In this document: in pieces, positions 1-9,209 of the stretch
Position numbering within the stretch: position 1 is the first letter of the stretch
Layout: the number at the start of each line of letters is the position of its first letter
Assembly: GCF_011046535.1 (NCBI RefSeq)
Contig: NZ_CP049257.1
Span: 2,852,001-2,916,000 of the forward strand
Reading direction: 5' to 3'
Length of the DNA: 64,000 bases
Source of the DNA: Nocardioides anomalus
GTDB lineage: Bacteria; Actinomycetota; Actinomycetes; Propionibacteriales; Nocardioidaceae
The notes under the pieces: generated by a model
The model's input: only the letters and a program-made list of their open reading frames with translations
Databases searched by the model: none
Told to the model about the DNA's origin: nothing
Made by a program: the position numbers and the translations under genes

Positions 1-588
1 CTCGGCGCGCTCTTCTCGGGCATGGCGGCGTACTTCCTGGTCCTGGCCCTCTACCTCCAGGACACCCGCGGCCTGGGCGCGCTCGCCTCGGGCGCGGTCT
101 TCACCGCGGTCGCACTGCCCTACATGGCCGGCAGCCGCCAGGCCGGCGCCGTCCTGGGTCGTCTCGGGCCGCGCCTGGGCGTGGCGGCCGGCGCGCTCAC
201 CTTCGGGGCCGGCCACCTGTTGCTCCTGCTGGCCGCGGACGGCCCGCTCGCCGCCCTGGTGCCCGGGCTGGCGGTCGGGGGCGCCGGCATGGGCGTGGCG
301 CTCTCCGGGCTGGTCGGCGTGACCCTGGGCTCGGTGGCGCCCGCGCAGGCCGGCACGGTCTCGGCGACCTCGTCGACGGTCCAGCAGGTCGCCAACGCCC
401 TGGGCGTCGCCCTGGTCGGCATCGTCTTCTTCGCCCGGACGGGCCCGGCGGCGTTCGAGGCCGGCCTGGTCTACCTGGTGGTGACCACCCTGGCTGTGGC
501 CGCGGCCGCGGCGTTCCTGCCGGGCCGGCCGCGGACCGCGCCGGCTCAGCGGGCGGCGCTCGCCACCAGCTCGTCAGCCGCGGCGTAG
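1..588 (+). CDS. MFS transporter, C-terminal part (cut by window start)
   Basis: The reading frame is open from the first base and ends in TAG, so only the C-terminal ~195 residues are present. The visible part has about five or six hydrophobic segments rich in Ala, Leu, Val and Gly. A SATSSTVQQVANALG-type segment and the GLGALASGAVF stretch are typical of the DHA2 (EmrB/QacA, 14-TM) drug:H+ antiporters. It probably exports small molecules across the plasma membrane; the substrate cannot be told. Its last 43 bases overlap the end of the convergent meaB gene. Confidence 0.8.
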   Translation, partial: LGALFSGMAAYFLVLALYLQDTRGLGALASGAVFTAVALPYMAGSRQAGAVLGRLGPRLGVAAGALTFGAGHLLLLLAADGPLAALVPGLAVGGAGMGVALSGLVGVTLGSVAPAQAGTVSATSSTVQQVANALGVALVGIVFFARTGPAAFEAGLVYLVVTTLAVAAAAAFLPGRPRTAPAQRAALATSSSAAA

Positions 589-1508
589 GGGTCGGTGTCC
601 CCGGCCACGACGGCCTCGGCCAGCGCGTCGAGGTCGTCGTGCTGGAGCCCCTCCCACCGCTCGCGCAGCGCGGCGACGGCGATGGCCTCGATCTCCTCGC
701 GGGCCCGGCGGGTACGCCGCCGGGCCAGCTCGCCGGACTCCCCCAGCCACGCGCGGTGCCGGTCGAGCTCGGAGACGACCTCGTCGAGCCCGCGCCCGGA
801 CGGGGCCACGGTGAGCACGATGGGCGCCTTCCACGCCCCCTCGGGGCGCTCGCCCAGGGCGATCATCGAGCGCAGCTCGCGGCGGACCTGCTCGGCGCCG
901 TCACGGTCGGCCTTGTTGACGACGTAGACGTCGCCGATCTCCAGGATCCCGGCCTTGGCCGCCTGCACGCCGTCGCCGAGGCCGGGGGCCATGAGCACGA
1001 CGGTGGTGTCGGCCAGCCCGGCGATCTCCACCTCGCTCTGGCCTACCCCGACGGTCTCGACCAGGACCACGTCGCAGCCGGCCGCGTCGAGCACGCGGAG
1101 GGCCTGCGGGGTGCTCCAGGACAGGCCGCCGAGGTGCCCACGCGAGGCCATCGAGCGGATGTAGACACCCGGGTCGGTGGCGTGGTCCTGCATGCGCACC
1201 CGGTCACCGAGCAGCGCGCCACCGCTGAAGGGCGAGGACGGGTCCACCGCGAGCACGCCGACCCGCTTCCCGGCCGCGCGCAGCTCACCCACCAGGGCGT
1301 TGGTGGTCGTGGACTTGCCGACGCCGGGCGAGCCGGTGATGCCGACGACGTGCGCGTGGCCGGCGTGCGGCACCAGCGCCGCCATCACCTCGCGCAGCTG
1401 CGGCGAGCCGTCCTCGACCATCGAGACCAGTCGCGCGACCGCCCGCGGCTCACCGGCCCGGGCGCGCGCGACCAGGTCGCCGACGTCCTGGCTACTGCTG
1501 CGGGACAC
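546..1508 (-). CDS. meaB: Methylmalonyl-CoA mutase-associated GTPase MeaB (ArgK family)
   Basis: A 320-residue G3E P-loop GTPase that guards and reloads adenosylcobalamin-dependent acyl-CoA mutases. The P-loop GSPGVGKS is at residues 59-66, followed by [15 protein letters not shown], the ETVGVGQSE switch segment and the VNKAD base-recognition motif. Length is normal for the family. The start is GTG and overlaps the end of the upstream thiolase gene by 17 bp, so the two are translationally coupled. It sits with EMC-pathway genes and not beside the mutase, which is about 28 kb away; serving that ethylmalonyl-CoA mutase (and possibly a methylmalonyl-CoA mutase elsewhere) is inferred. Confidence 0.93.
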   Translation of the reverse strand: MSRSSSQDVGDLVARARAGEPRAVARLVSMVEDGSPQLREVMAALVPHAGHAHVVGITGSPGVGKSTTTNALVGELRAAGKRVGVLAVDPSSPFSGGALLGDRVRMQDHATDPGVYIRSMASRGHLGGLSWSTPQALRVLDAAGCDVVLVETVGVGQSEVEIAGLADTTVVLMAPGLGDGVQAAKAGILEIGDVYVVNKADRDGAEQVRRELRSMIALGERPEGAWKAPIVLTVAPSGRGLDEVVSELDRHRAWLGESGELARRRTRRAREEIEAIAVAALRERWEGLQHDDLDALAEAVVAGDTDPYAAADELVASAAR

Positions 1509-2688
1509 GCACGATGAGGGCGTCGCCCTGCCCGCCGCCGCCGCACAGCGCGGCCGCGCCGACGCCGCCGCCGCGGCGCTGGAGCTCCAGCGCGAGGTGC
1601 AGCACGACGCGGGTGCCGGACATGCCGACGGGGTGGCCGAGCGCGATGGCGCCGCCGTTGACGTTCACCTTGTCGTCGGGCAGCCCCAGCTCGCGGGCCG
1701 AGGAGATGCCCACGGCCGCGAAGGCCTCGTTGAACTCGACCAGGTCCAGGTCGGTGGGCTCGATGCCCTCCTTGCGGCAGGCCAGCGTCGTGGCGTTGGC
1801 CGGCTGCAGCTGCAGCGAGGTGTCGGGGCCGGCGACCATGCCGTGCGCGCCGATCTCGGCCAGCCACTCCAGGCCGAGCTCCTCGGCCTTGGCCTTGCTC
1901 ATCACGACCACGGCCGCGGCGCCGTCGGAGATCTGCGAGGACGAGCCCGCGGTGATGGTGCCGTCCTTGCTGAACGCCGGGCGCAGCTTGCCCAGCGACT
2001 CTGCGGTGGTGTCACCGCGCACGCCCTCGTCGGTGGTGACCATGACCGGGTCGCCCCTGCGCTGCGGCACCGGAACCGGGACCACCTCGTCGTCGAAGAC
2101 GCCGTTCTTCCACGCCTCGGCGGCCCGCACGTGCGAGCGGGCGGCGAACTCGTCCTGCTCCTCGCGGGTCAGGTTCTGCGCGGCGCCGTTGATCTCCTCG
2201 GTCAGCATGCCCATGGCCTGGGAGGTGACCTGGTCGAAGAGCGCGTCGTAGGCCATCGAGTCGACCAGCTTCACGTCGCCGAACTTGATGCCCTCGCGGG
2301 ACTTGGGCAGCAGGTGCGGCGCGTTGGTCATCGACTCCATGCCGCCGGCCACGACGACCTCGACCTCACCGGCGCGGATGAGCTGGTCGGCCATCGCGAT
2401 CGCGTTGAGGCCGGACAGGCACACCTTGTTGATGGTGATCGACGGGACGGTCATCGGGATACCGGCGGCGACCGCGGCGCCCCGGGCCGGGTTCTGCCCG
2501 GCGCCGGCCAGGATGACCTGGCCCATGATCACGTAGTCGACCTGCTCGGGCGCGACACCCGCCTTCTCGAGGGCGCCCTGGATGGCCACGCCGCCCAGGT
2601 CAGCCGCACTGAGGTCCTTCAGACCGCCCAGGAGCCGTCCGATCGGAGTGCGTGCGCCGGCGACGATGACGGACGGGTTCTCTGACAT
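1492..2688 (-). CDS. Acetyl-CoA C-acetyltransferase (thiolase)
   Basis: A 398-residue type II thiolase, normal length. It condenses two acetyl-CoA to acetoacetyl-CoA or runs in reverse in beta-oxidation. The nucleophile is Cys90 in [12 protein letters not shown], the catalytic His is in [11 protein letters not shown] and the second Cys is in [12 protein letters not shown] near the C terminus. The ATG start has a good GGAGG seven bases upstream. It is divergent from the epimerase gene and followed by meaB. Next to crotonyl-CoA carboxylase/reductase it most likely makes the first intermediate of the ethylmalonyl-CoA pathway, but a degradative role cannot be excluded. Confidence 0.93.
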   Translation of the reverse strand: MSENPSVIVAGARTPIGRLLGGLKDLSAADLGGVAIQGALEKAGVAPEQVDYVIMGQVILAGAGQNPARGAAVAAGIPMTVPSITINKVCLSGLNAIAMADQLIRAGEVEVVVAGGMESMTNAPHLLPKSREGIKFGDVKLVDSMAYDALFDQVTSQAMGMLTEEINGAAQNLTREEQDEFAARSHVRAAEAWKNGVFDDEVVPVPVPQRRGDPVMVTTDEGVRGDTTAESLGKLRPAFSKDGTITAGSSSQISDGAAAVVVMSKAKAEELGLEWLAEIGAHGMVAGPDTSLQLQPANATTLACRKEGIEPTDLDLVEFNEAFAAVGISSARELGLPDDKVNVNGGAIALGHPVGMSGTRVVLHLALELQRRGGGVGAAALCGGGGQGDALIVRVPQQ

Positions 2689-2740
2689 GCGGTGACCTCC
2701 AGGACGTGACCAACGACTCTCCGGCGAGACTACTTCCGCG

Positions 2741-2757
2741 GTTAGGGATCTGTAACC
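2741..2757. promoter_or_regulatory. EMC-type 17-bp element between thiolase and epimerase genes
   Basis: The top strand reads GTTAGGGATCTGTAACC (reverse complement GGTTACAGATCCCTAAC). It ends at the base before the first epimerase ATG and lies 53 bp from the thiolase start, so one bound protein could control both genes. It matches the reductase site at 12 of 17 positions and is the weakest of the four sites. Confidence 0.5.
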
Positions 2758-3219
2758 ATGCCGGGCATGACCTCGGACACGTCAGCCCTCGACCCCGGTC
2801 TCTTCACCGCGATCGACCACGTCGGCATCGCGGTCGCGGACCTCGACGCGGCGATCGGGTTCTACTCCTCGACGTACGGCATGCGCCTGGTGCACCAGGA
2901 GGTCAACGAGGAGCAGGGCGTGCGCGAGGCGATGATGGCGGTCGGCGACTCGGGCTCCTGCATCCAGCTCCTGGCCCCGCTGAGCGAGGAGTCCACGATC
3001 GCCAAGTTCCTGGACCGCTCCGGCCCGGGCATCCAGCAGATGGCCTACCGCGTCACCGACGTCGACGCCGTCAGCGCGACCCTGCGCGAGCGCGGCCTGC
3101 GGCTGCTGTACGACGAGCCGCGGCGCGGCACCGCCGGCTCGCGGATCAACTTCGTGCACCCCAAGGACGCCGGCGGCGTCCTGGTCGAGCTCGTCGAGCC
3201 GGCCGCCACCCACCACTGA
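2758..3219 (+). CDS. mce: Methylmalonyl/ethylmalonyl-CoA epimerase
   Basis: A 153-residue vicinal-oxygen-chelate (glyoxalase fold) protein. The first beta-alpha-beta module starts at [13 protein letters not shown] and the second around [14 protein letters not shown]. Metal-ligand candidates are the His in DHVG, the Gln in CIQLLAP, the His in [10 protein letters not shown] and the Glu in VLVELVEP, as in methylmalonyl-CoA epimerases. It interconverts R and S forms of methylmalonyl- and ethylmalonyl-CoA. Two in-frame ATGs (2758 and 2767) are possible; neither has a convincing Shine-Dalgarno sequence. The crotonyl-CoA carboxylase/reductase gene follows 54 bp downstream but has its own promoter signal. 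Confidence 0.93.
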   Translation: MPGMTSDTSALDPGLFTAIDHVGIAVADLDAAIGFYSSTYGMRLVHQEVNEEQGVREAMMAVGDSGSCIQLLAPLSEESTIAKFLDRSGPGIQQMAYRVTDVDAVSATLRERGLRLLYDEPRRGTAGSRINFVHPKDAGGVLVELVEPAATHH

Positions 3220-3249
3220 CGACCAGGTCACATTTCGCTCATCCCGACT

Positions 3250-3266
3250 GTTACTGAAGGGTAACC
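3250..3266. promoter_or_regulatory. EMC-type 17-bp element upstream of crotonyl-CoA carboxylase/reductase
   Basis: The top strand reads GTTACTGAAGGGTAACC, with perfect GTTAC/GTAAC arms around six bases. It overlaps the predicted -10 hexamer TAACCT (3262-3267), which is six bases before the ATG, so a bound protein would block the promoter. It resembles the elements at 2741, 23519 and 31857. Confidence 0.6.
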
Positions 3267-3273
3267 TCCGGCC

Positions 3274-4611
3274 ATGCAGCAGATCCTCGACGCCATCCTC
3301 GCTGGTGACACCGCCCCCGAGGAGTTCGCCCACCTCGACGTGCCGGAGTCCTACCGGGCCGCCCTGGTCCGCAAGGACGAGGTCGACATGTTCGAGGGCA
3401 TGGAGACCAAGGAGAAGGACCCCCGCAAGTCCCTCCACGTGGAGGACGTGCCGGTCCCCGAGCTCGGACCCGGCGAGGCCCTGGTCGCGGTGATGGCGTC
3501 GGCGATCAACTACAACACCGTCTGGACCTCGATCTTCGAGCCGGTCTCGACCTTCGGCTTCCTCGAACGCTACGGCCGGCTCTCCCCCCTCACGAAGCGG
3601 CACGACCTGCCCTACCACGTGGTCGGCTCCGACCTGGCCGGCGTCGTGCTCCGCGTCGGACCCGGCGTGACCAAGTGGAAGCCCGGCCAGGAGGTCGTCG
3701 CCCACTGCCTGAGCGTCGAGCTCGAGGACCACATGGGCCACGACGACACGATGCTCGACCCCCAGCAGCGGATCTGGGGCTTCGAGACCAACTTCGGCGG
3801 CCTCGCCGACGTGGCCCTGGTCAAGGCCAACCAGCTCATGCCCAAGCCCGACCACCTCACCTGGGAGGAGGCCGCCTCCCCCGGCCTGGTCAACTGCACG
3901 GCGTACCGCCAGCTGGTCAGCCACCACGGCGGTCAGATGAAGCAGGGCGACAACGTCCTCATCTGGGGGGCCAGCGGCGGCCTGGGCGGCTTCGCCACGC
4001 AGTACGCCCTCAACGGCGGCGCCACCCCGGTCTGCGTCGTCTCCTCCGAGGACAAGGCCGAGGTCTGCCGCTCCATGGGCGCCGAGCTCGTCATCAACCG
4101 CAACGAGGAGGGCTACCGGTTCTGGAAGGACGAGCGCACCCAGGACCCCAAGGAGTGGAAGCGCTTCGGCGCCCGGATCCGCGAGCTCACCGGCGGCGAG
4201 GACATCGACATCGTCTTCGAGCACCCCGGCCGTGAGACCTTCGGGGCGAGCGTCTACGTCACCCGCAAGGGCGGCACCATCACCACCTGCGCCTCGACCT
4301 CGGGCTACATGCACGAGTACGACAACCGCTACCTGTGGATGAACCTCAAGCGGATCATCTCCAGCCACTTCGCCAACTACCGCGAGTCGTGGGAGGCCAA
4401 CCGGCTGGTGGCCAAGGGCCGGATCCACCCGACCCTGTCCAGGAGCTACCCGTTGACCGAGGTCGGCCAGGCCACCCTCGACGTGCACCAGAACGCCCAC
4501 CAGGGCAAGGTCGGCGTGCTCTGCCTGGCCCCCGAGGAGGGGCTCGGCGTGCGCGACCCGGAGTTCCGGGCCCAGCACGAGGACGCGATCAACCGCTTCC
4601 GCGGGGTCTGA
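3274..4611 (+). CDS. ccrA: Crotonyl-CoA carboxylase/reductase
   Basis: A 445-residue medium-chain dehydrogenase/reductase that reduces crotonyl-CoA with NADPH and adds CO2 to give ethylmalonyl-CoA. The four CO2-binding residues known from the Kitasatospora enzyme fall at the same numbers: Asn81 (NYNTVW), Phe170-Glu171 (WGFETN) and His365 (ISSHFAN). The NADPH-binding turn is WGASGGLGG at 231-239. This separates it from non-carboxylating enoyl reductases. It is the key enzyme of the ethylmalonyl-CoA pathway for C2 assimilation, and it also supplies ethylmalonyl-CoA extender units in some actinobacteria. The ATG lies six bases after TAACCT, suggesting a leaderless mRNA. Confidence 0.96.
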   Translation: MQQILDAILAGDTAPEEFAHLDVPESYRAALVRKDEVDMFEGMETKEKDPRKSLHVEDVPVPELGPGEALVAVMASAINYNTVWTSIFEPVSTFGFLERYGRLSPLTKRHDLPYHVVGSDLAGVVLRVGPGVTKWKPGQEVVAHCLSVELEDHMGHDDTMLDPQQRIWGFETNFGGLADVALVKANQLMPKPDHLTWEEAASPGLVNCTAYRQLVSHHGGQMKQGDNVLIWGASGGLGGFATQYALNGGATPVCVVSSEDKAEVCRSMGAELVINRNEEGYRFWKDERTQDPKEWKRFGARIRELTGGEDIDIVFEHPGRETFGASVYVTRKGGTITTCASTSGYMHEYDNRYLWMNLKRIISSHFANYRESWEANRLVAKGRIHPTLSRSYPLTEVGQATLDVHQNAHQGKVGVLCLAPEEGLGVRDPEFRAQHEDAINRFRGV

Positions 4612-5188
4612 GCCCGGCCAGGGCCAGGTCCAGGCCCGCCTCGAGGTGGCCGGCGTCGCCGGTCGCCATCAGCACCTGGACGCCGCCCTGCACGGTGGCC
4701 ACCAGGGCGCGTGCGGCCGCGGCCGCGTCGACCTCGGGTGCCACCTCCCCCGCGGCCTGCATGGCCTCGACGCCGGTCCGGAGCGCGCCCTCCCACGCCG
4801 ACATCAGGGCGACCACCACGGCGTGCGAGCCCGGCGTCCCGGTGGCGACCTGGGTCATCACGGCGTGCAGGGGGCAGTCCGGTCCCTGCCGCACGTAGCG
4901 CGCCACGACCGCGTCGCGCCAGTCCTGCCACGCCGCCCAGGAGGTCAGGTCCGACAGGTGCGGCTCCTGGTCGCTCAGCACCCGGGCCGCCTCGAGCTCG
5001 GCCACGGCGAGCAGCAGCTCCTCGCGGCCACCGGGGAAGTAGTGGAACAGCTGGCCCTTGCTGGTGCGCGTGCGGGCCAGCACGTCGTCCAGCGTGGTGT
5101 GCACGATGCCCTCGGTCCGCAGCAGCTCGGCCGCACCGCTGACGATCCGCTCCCGGGTCGCCGCGCCCTTGGCACTCAGCCCCACCAC
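4589..5188 (-). CDS. TetR/AcrR family transcriptional regulator
   Basis: A protein of about 199 residues with an N-terminal helix-turn-helix: TRERIVSGAAELLRTEG, then TTLDDVLARTRTSKGQLFHYF, a classic TetR DNA-binding domain. A C-terminal ligand domain contains GPDCPLHAVMTQVA, as in the YcdC/LmrA-like branch. Two adjacent GTG codons (5188, 5185) are the likely starts; upstream in-frame sequence is antisense to the dehydrogenase. It is divergent from an SDR gene with a perfect palindrome between them, so it probably represses both. Its 3' end overlaps the end of ccrA by 23 bp, convergently. Confidence 0.88.
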   Translation of the reverse strand: MVGLSAKGAATRERIVSGAAELLRTEGIVHTTLDDVLARTRTSKGQLFHYFPGGREELLLAVAELEAARVLSDQEPHLSDLTSWAAWQDWRDAVVARYVRQGPDCPLHAVMTQVATGTPGSHAVVVALMSAWEGALRTGVEAMQAAGEVAPEVDAAAAARALVATVQGGVQVLMATGDAGHLEAGLDLALAGLRPRGSG

Positions 5189-5213
5189 GCCGTCGAGCCT
5201 GCCACCCGGATCC

Positions 5214-5229
5214 TGGACTTGGAAGTCCA
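5214..5229. promoter_or_regulatory. Probable TetR operator
   Basis: Perfect 7-2-7 palindrome TGGACTTGGAAGTCCA in the 66-bp gap between the divergent TetR and SDR genes. It contains TTGGAA (5219-5224), which lies exactly 17 bp before TAGCGT (5242-5247), a -10 located seven bases before the SDR ATG. The operator therefore covers the SDR -35 element. Confidence 0.65.
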
Positions 5230-5254
5230 ATTTCTGCTCCCTAGCGTCGCCGGC

Positions 5255-6016
5255 ATGGACACCCGACTGCAGGGCCGGACCGCACTGGTCACCGGCGCCA
5301 CCAGCAACATCGGGCGAGCGATCGCCCTCGCCTACGGCGCAGCCGGCGCCCACGTCGCGGTGAGCGGGCGCGACCCCGAGCGCGGCGCGGCCGTGATCGC
5401 GCAGGTGCGCGCGGCCGGCGGCCGCGCCGACTTCGTCCCCGCCGACCTCGACGGCAGCCCGGGGCGGTCCCGGGCCCTGGCCGACGCCGCGGTGGCCGCG
5501 CTCGGCCGCGTGGACGTGCTCGTCAACAACGCCGGGGTCTACCCGGCCGGCACCACCCTGACCACCGACGAGGAGACCTTCGACCGGATCTTCGCGGTCA
5601 ACGTCAAGGCGCCGTTCTTCCTCACCGCCGCCCTGGTCCCGGGCATGACCGAGCGCGGCGGCGGCGTGGTGGTCAACATCGGCTCCTGGATCGCGCGCCT
5701 GGGCGTGCCGGGCGGGTCGGCGTACTCCGCCTCGAAGGGGGCGGTGGAGACCCTCACCCGGGCCTGGTCGGCCGAGTTCGGTCCCGGCGGCGTCCGGGTC
5801 AACGCGGTCTCGCCGGGTGTGGTGGCCGACGCGGGCTCGGAGCTCGAGCGGCTGGCGGTCGGCATGATGCGTGGTACGCCGGCCGATGCGGTCGGGCGGC
5901 CCGAGGCGATCGCCGTGGCGGCGGTCTACCTCGCCTCGGACGACGCGGCGTTCGTGCACGGCACGGTGCTCGACGTGGACGGCGGGCGCACCGGCGTGGC
6001 GGTCGTCGCCTCCTGA
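5255..6016 (+). CDS. SDR family NAD(P)-dependent oxidoreductase
   Basis: A 253-residue classical short-chain dehydrogenase. The cofactor motif is TGATSNIG near residue 14, followed by the NNAG motif, the catalytic Ser in NIGSWIA and YSASK with catalytic Tyr and Lys. The C-terminal DVDGG motif is normal. The substrate is unknown. It is divergent from a TetR regulator, with an operator palindrome on its -35 element, so it is probably induced by the TetR ligand. The start is supported by a -10 seven bases upstream, suggesting a leaderless mRNA. Confidence 0.9.
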   Translation: MDTRLQGRTALVTGATSNIGRAIALAYGAAGAHVAVSGRDPERGAAVIAQVRAAGGRADFVPADLDGSPGRSRALADAAVAALGRVDVLVNNAGVYPAGTTLTTDEETFDRIFAVNVKAPFFLTAALVPGMTERGGGVVVNIGSWIARLGVPGGSAYSASKGAVETLTRAWSAEFGPGGVRVNAVSPGVVADAGSELERLAVGMMRGTPADAVGRPEAIAVAAVYLASDDAAFVHGTVLDVDGGRTGVAVVAS

Positions 6017-6120
6017 CCTCCCGCCTCACGCGACCCGCCAGACCGGGTGTGCCAAAGGCGGCCGGATCGTGGAGGATGGGCGGCGTCCGCTCGTCCCCAT
6101 GCGAAGGAGCTCGTCCCCCC

Positions 6121-7539
6121 ATGAGCAACCAGGACCAGGGTCTCTCGATCTTCGACAAGGCGCCGCGCGACCGGGCCACCGGTGACGTCGACGGCGAGAA
6201 GACGCAGGTGATCCCCGCCCTGCCGGCCGACGCCCAGGACGCGCAGGACGCCGAGGAGCTCGACGAGGACGAGGCCGTGGCGGAGGTGGCCGAGACCACG
6301 GACGACGCCGAAGCGGCCGAGGCCGGGGACGAGCAGCTCACGCTCGACGACGCGGCCGACAGCGAGGAGTCCGTGGCCGTGGCGACGCCCGCGTCCGCGC
6401 GGCCCGAGCAGACCCGCCAGGTCCCCAAGCGGCCGGTGTTGCCCCCGCCGCCCAGCGAGACGACGCCGTTCCCCCGCTCGGGCGCCCCGGTCGCCGCGAC
6501 TGCCGCGGCCCCGGCTCCCCAGCCGGCGGCCGCCCCCGTGCCGCCGCCCCCGCCGCTGCCCACGGTGCGCCGCAACGGCTACGACAAGGTCGCGGTGGAC
6601 GCGCGGCTGCGGCAGCTGGCCGGCGAGCAGGCCGACCTCCAGCAGCGCGTCGCCGCCGCGGAGGCCCGCACCGCCTCGCTCGACGCCGAGCTGGCCGAGG
6701 CCCGCCGGCAGGCCGAGGAGGCCTCCACCCCGTCGTACGCCGGACTGGGCGGCCGCGCCAGCGCGATGCTGCGCCTGGCCGAGGAGGAGGCCGCGGAGAT
6801 GCGCGCGGTGGCCCAGCGCGACGCCGACGAGATCCGCGAGCAGGCGGCCCGCGACGCCCAGGCCATCAAGGCCGACGCCTCGCGCGAGGCCGAGGAGCTG
6901 CGGGTCGTGCACACCAAGGAGCTCGACGACCACCGCTCCCGGGTGACGACCGAGGCCGAGCAGGAGCGCCAGCACGCCAAGGCCCAGGCCTCCGACCTGG
7001 TGGCCAGCGCCCAGCGCGAGGCCGACCAGCTCCGCCTGGCCGCCCAGCAGGAGACCACCGAGCTGCGCACCGGCACCCAGCGCGAGGCCGAGCAGGCCAA
7101 GGCCGCCGTGGACCGCGAGGTCCAGGAGGCCCGCCGCATGCTCGCCGTCGACAAGGAGCGCCTGGCGCGCGAGGCCGCCGAGCACCACACCAGCGCCCTG
7201 GCCGAGACCAAGCGGCTGGTCGAGGAGGCCGAGGCCCGGGCCACCCAGGCCGAGGAGCGCGCCCGCGAGGCGGTCACCCAGGCCACCGAGGCCCGCAGCG
7301 CCGCGCAGAGCGAGGCCGAGGGGATCCTGGTCCGCGCCCGCCGCGAGGCCGAGCAGATCGTCAAGGCCGCCACCACGCAGGCCGAGTCGGTCACCGCGAG
7401 CGGTGACGCCGAGCTCGAGCGCCAGGTCGCCGGACTGCGCGCCGAGGTCGACCGGCTGGCCAAGCGCCGCGACGCGATCACCGCCCAGCTGGCCTCCCTG
7501 CGCGACGTGGTGGCCGGCTTCGGCGACGACGACGCCTGA
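6121..7539 (+). CDS. DivIVA/Scy-like coiled-coil protein
   Basis: About 472 residues from ATG 6121, which has AAGGAG upstream; an earlier in-frame ATG at 6049 lacks this. Residues ~1-110 are acidic, residues ~110-150 are Pro/Ala-rich, and the remainder is an almost uninterrupted coiled coil of Ala, Glu, Arg and Gln heptads. The GYDKVAVDARLRQLA stretch resembles the N-terminal part of DivIVA domains, and GLGGRASAMLRLAEEEA is typical of actinobacterial DivIVA/Scy-like polarity proteins. A cytoskeletal or polar-growth scaffold role is inferred. It shares little with its neighbours. Confidence 0.75.
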   Translation: MSNQDQGLSIFDKAPRDRATGDVDGEKTQVIPALPADAQDAQDAEELDEDEAVAEVAETTDDAEAAEAGDEQLTLDDAADSEESVAVATPASARPEQTRQVPKRPVLPPPPSETTPFPRSGAPVAATAAAPAPQPAAAPVPPPPPLPTVRRNGYDKVAVDARLRQLAGEQADLQQRVAAAEARTASLDAELAEARRQAEEASTPSYAGLGGRASAMLRLAEEEAAEMRAVAQRDADEIREQAARDAQAIKADASREAEELRVVHTKELDDHRSRVTTEAEQERQHAKAQASDLVASAQREADQLRLAAQQETTELRTGTQREAEQAKAAVDREVQEARRMLAVDKERLAREAAEHHTSALAETKRLVEEAEARATQAEERAREAVTQATEARSAAQSEAEGILVRARREAEQIVKAATTQAESVTASGDAELERQVAGLRAEVDRLAKRRDAITAQLASLRDVVAGFGDDDA

Positions 7540-7586
7540 GCCGGGCCACGACCGGGCACTGGCAGGCGTGAGCAAGGACGTGGCGG

Positions 7587-8720
7587 ATGCGCCCGCGGAG
7601 GCCCGGGACCCGGGGACCGACGACGAGGGTGTCGAGGACCCCCCCGGAGGGCGACGCCGACGACTCGCGGCTCGGCCAGCCCGGCCCACCGCTGGACCAC
7701 CGTGCCCCGTTCTACATGGGCTTCGTCGGAGCCGTGGGCGCGCTGGTGGCCTACTGGCTGCTGACCAACATCGCCGCGATCGGCTCCACGCTGATCCTGA
7801 TCGTGGTCTCGCTGTTCCTGGCCGCAGGGCTCAACCCGGCCGTCACCTTCTTCGAGCGCCGTGGGCTGCGCCGCAGCTACGCCGTGGTCGTGGTCATCGC
7901 GGCCGTGCTGGTCGCGGTGGTCCTGTTCCTGGTCGCGATCGTCCCGGTCATCACCGACCAGGTGAAGTCGCTGACCGACCAGGCGCCGACGTGGTTCGAC
8001 CAGCTCCAGCAGAACCAGACGGTCAAGGACCTCGACGACGAGTACGACGTCATCGACAAGGCCCGCGACTACGTCACCGGCGGTGACTTCGTCAGCACCC
8101 TGTTCGGGGGCGCGATCGGCATCGGGCTGCGCGTGCTCAGCGCGCTGTTCAACGCCTTCATCATCCTGGTGCTGACGCTCTACTTCCTGTCCTCGCTCGA
8201 CACCACCAAGAAGGCGCTCTACCGGCTCGCCCCGGCCAGCCGCCGCGACCGGGTGAGCCGGCTGGGCAACCGGATCGTCGAGAGCGTCGGCGGCTACGTC
8301 TCCGGCGCGTTCATCGTCGCGATGTGCGCCGGGCTGTCGTCGCTGGTCTTCCTGTTCGCCGTGGGCCTGGGCAAGTACGCCGTCGCGCTGGCCTTCGTCG
8401 TGGCGCTGCTCGACGTGATCCCGATGATCGGAGCGACCATCGGCGCCGTCGTGGTCACCGCGATCGCGTTCGCCGAGGACCCCAAGACCGGCATCCTCTG
8501 CATCGTCTTCTACGTCGTCTACCAGCAGGTGGAGAACTACCTCATCTACCCACGGGTGATGTCGAAGTCGGTCGACGTGCCCGGCGCGGTCACCGTCATC
8601 GCCGCGCTCGTCGGTGCGGCGCTGCTCGGGGTCGTCGGCGCGCTGCTGGCCATCCCCACCGCGGCCGCCGTCCTCATGCTCACGCGCGAGGTGTTCGTGC
8701 GCCGCCAGGACGCCCGGTAG
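7587..8720 (+). CDS. AI-2E family transporter
   Basis: About 377 residues with roughly eight membrane segments. A hydrophobic pair follows FYMGFVGAVGALVAYWLL, a soluble loop spans DQVKSLTDQAPTWFDQ to DYVTGG, and the conserved C-terminal block is ALLDVIPMIGATIGAVVV, YQQVENYLIYPRVM and GALLAIPTAA, diagnostic of PF01594. Family members export autoinducer-2-like molecules or ions; the substrate here is unknown. The start is uncertain. ATG 7587 has AAGGA eight bases upstream, but GTG 7629 or ATG 7716 are also possible. A seven-C run at 7639-7645 separates this frame from an acidic N terminus in another frame starting at GTG 7568. Confidence 0.85.
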   Translation: MRPRRPGTRGPTTRVSRTPPEGDADDSRLGQPGPPLDHRAPFYMGFVGAVGALVAYWLLTNIAAIGSTLILIVVSLFLAAGLNPAVTFFERRGLRRSYAVVVVIAAVLVAVVLFLVAIVPVITDQVKSLTDQAPTWFDQLQQNQTVKDLDDEYDVIDKARDYVTGGDFVSTLFGGAIGIGLRVLSALFNAFIILVLTLYFLSSLDTTKKALYRLAPASRRDRVSRLGNRIVESVGGYVSGAFIVAMCAGLSSLVFLFAVGLGKYAVALAFVVALLDVIPMIGATIGAVVVTAIAFAEDPKTGILCIVFYVVYQQVENYLIYPRVMSKSVDVPGAVTVIAALVGAALLGVVGALLAIPTAAAVLMLTREVFVRRQDAR

Positions 8721-8742
8721 CAGGGGCCCGCGGGTAGCCGGG

Positions 8743-9198
8743 GTGGACGCGACCGTCGCCGTCGCCGCGCTCGGCTTCCTCTCGACCCTCCTCGCGGCGT
8801 ACCTCACCGCGCGCTGGCAGACCCGCGGCCTGGTCGAGACCGAGCTGGTGACCGCCAAGGTCGCGGCGTACGGCGACTGCGCGGAGGCCCTCTACGAGCT
8901 CGAGCGCGTCTCCTTCGACCGCGCGCTGCACAAGCCGACCGGCACGCCGGAGGACGACGCCGCCCGCGCCCAGGTGGTCTACGAGCACAACTCCAAGGCC
9001 CGTGCCGCCATCGGGCGGCTGGCCATCCTCAGTGACCGGGCCGACCTGTGGCAGCGGCTCACCGACGTGCGGCGCGAGATCCGCACCATGCACGACCGGC
9101 CCGAGGAGCTGCGCGGCGAGCACGACCGGCTGATGGCCGTGCTCGACGGGATCCTGAGCGACGTGCGCGACCGCTTCGACGACTTCCACGGCCGCTAG
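8743..9198 (+). CDS. Hypothetical membrane-anchored helical protein
   Basis: About 151 residues from GTG 8743. One N-terminal membrane segment (VAVAALGFLSTLLAAYLTARW) is followed by a charged, mostly helical cytoplasmic domain with no Cys. I do not recognise a named family. It follows the AI-2E transporter gene by 22 bp and precedes a DUF1905 gene by 11 bp, so the three may be co-transcribed. Codon use matches its neighbours. Confidence 0.7.
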   Translation: MDATVAVAALGFLSTLLAAYLTARWQTRGLVETELVTAKVAAYGDCAEALYELERVSFDRALHKPTGTPEDDAARAQVVYEHNSKARAAIGRLAILSDRADLWQRLTDVRREIRTMHDRPEELRGEHDRLMAVLDGILSDVRDRFDDFHGR

Positions 9199-9209
9199 GG
9201 AGCCCGCCC

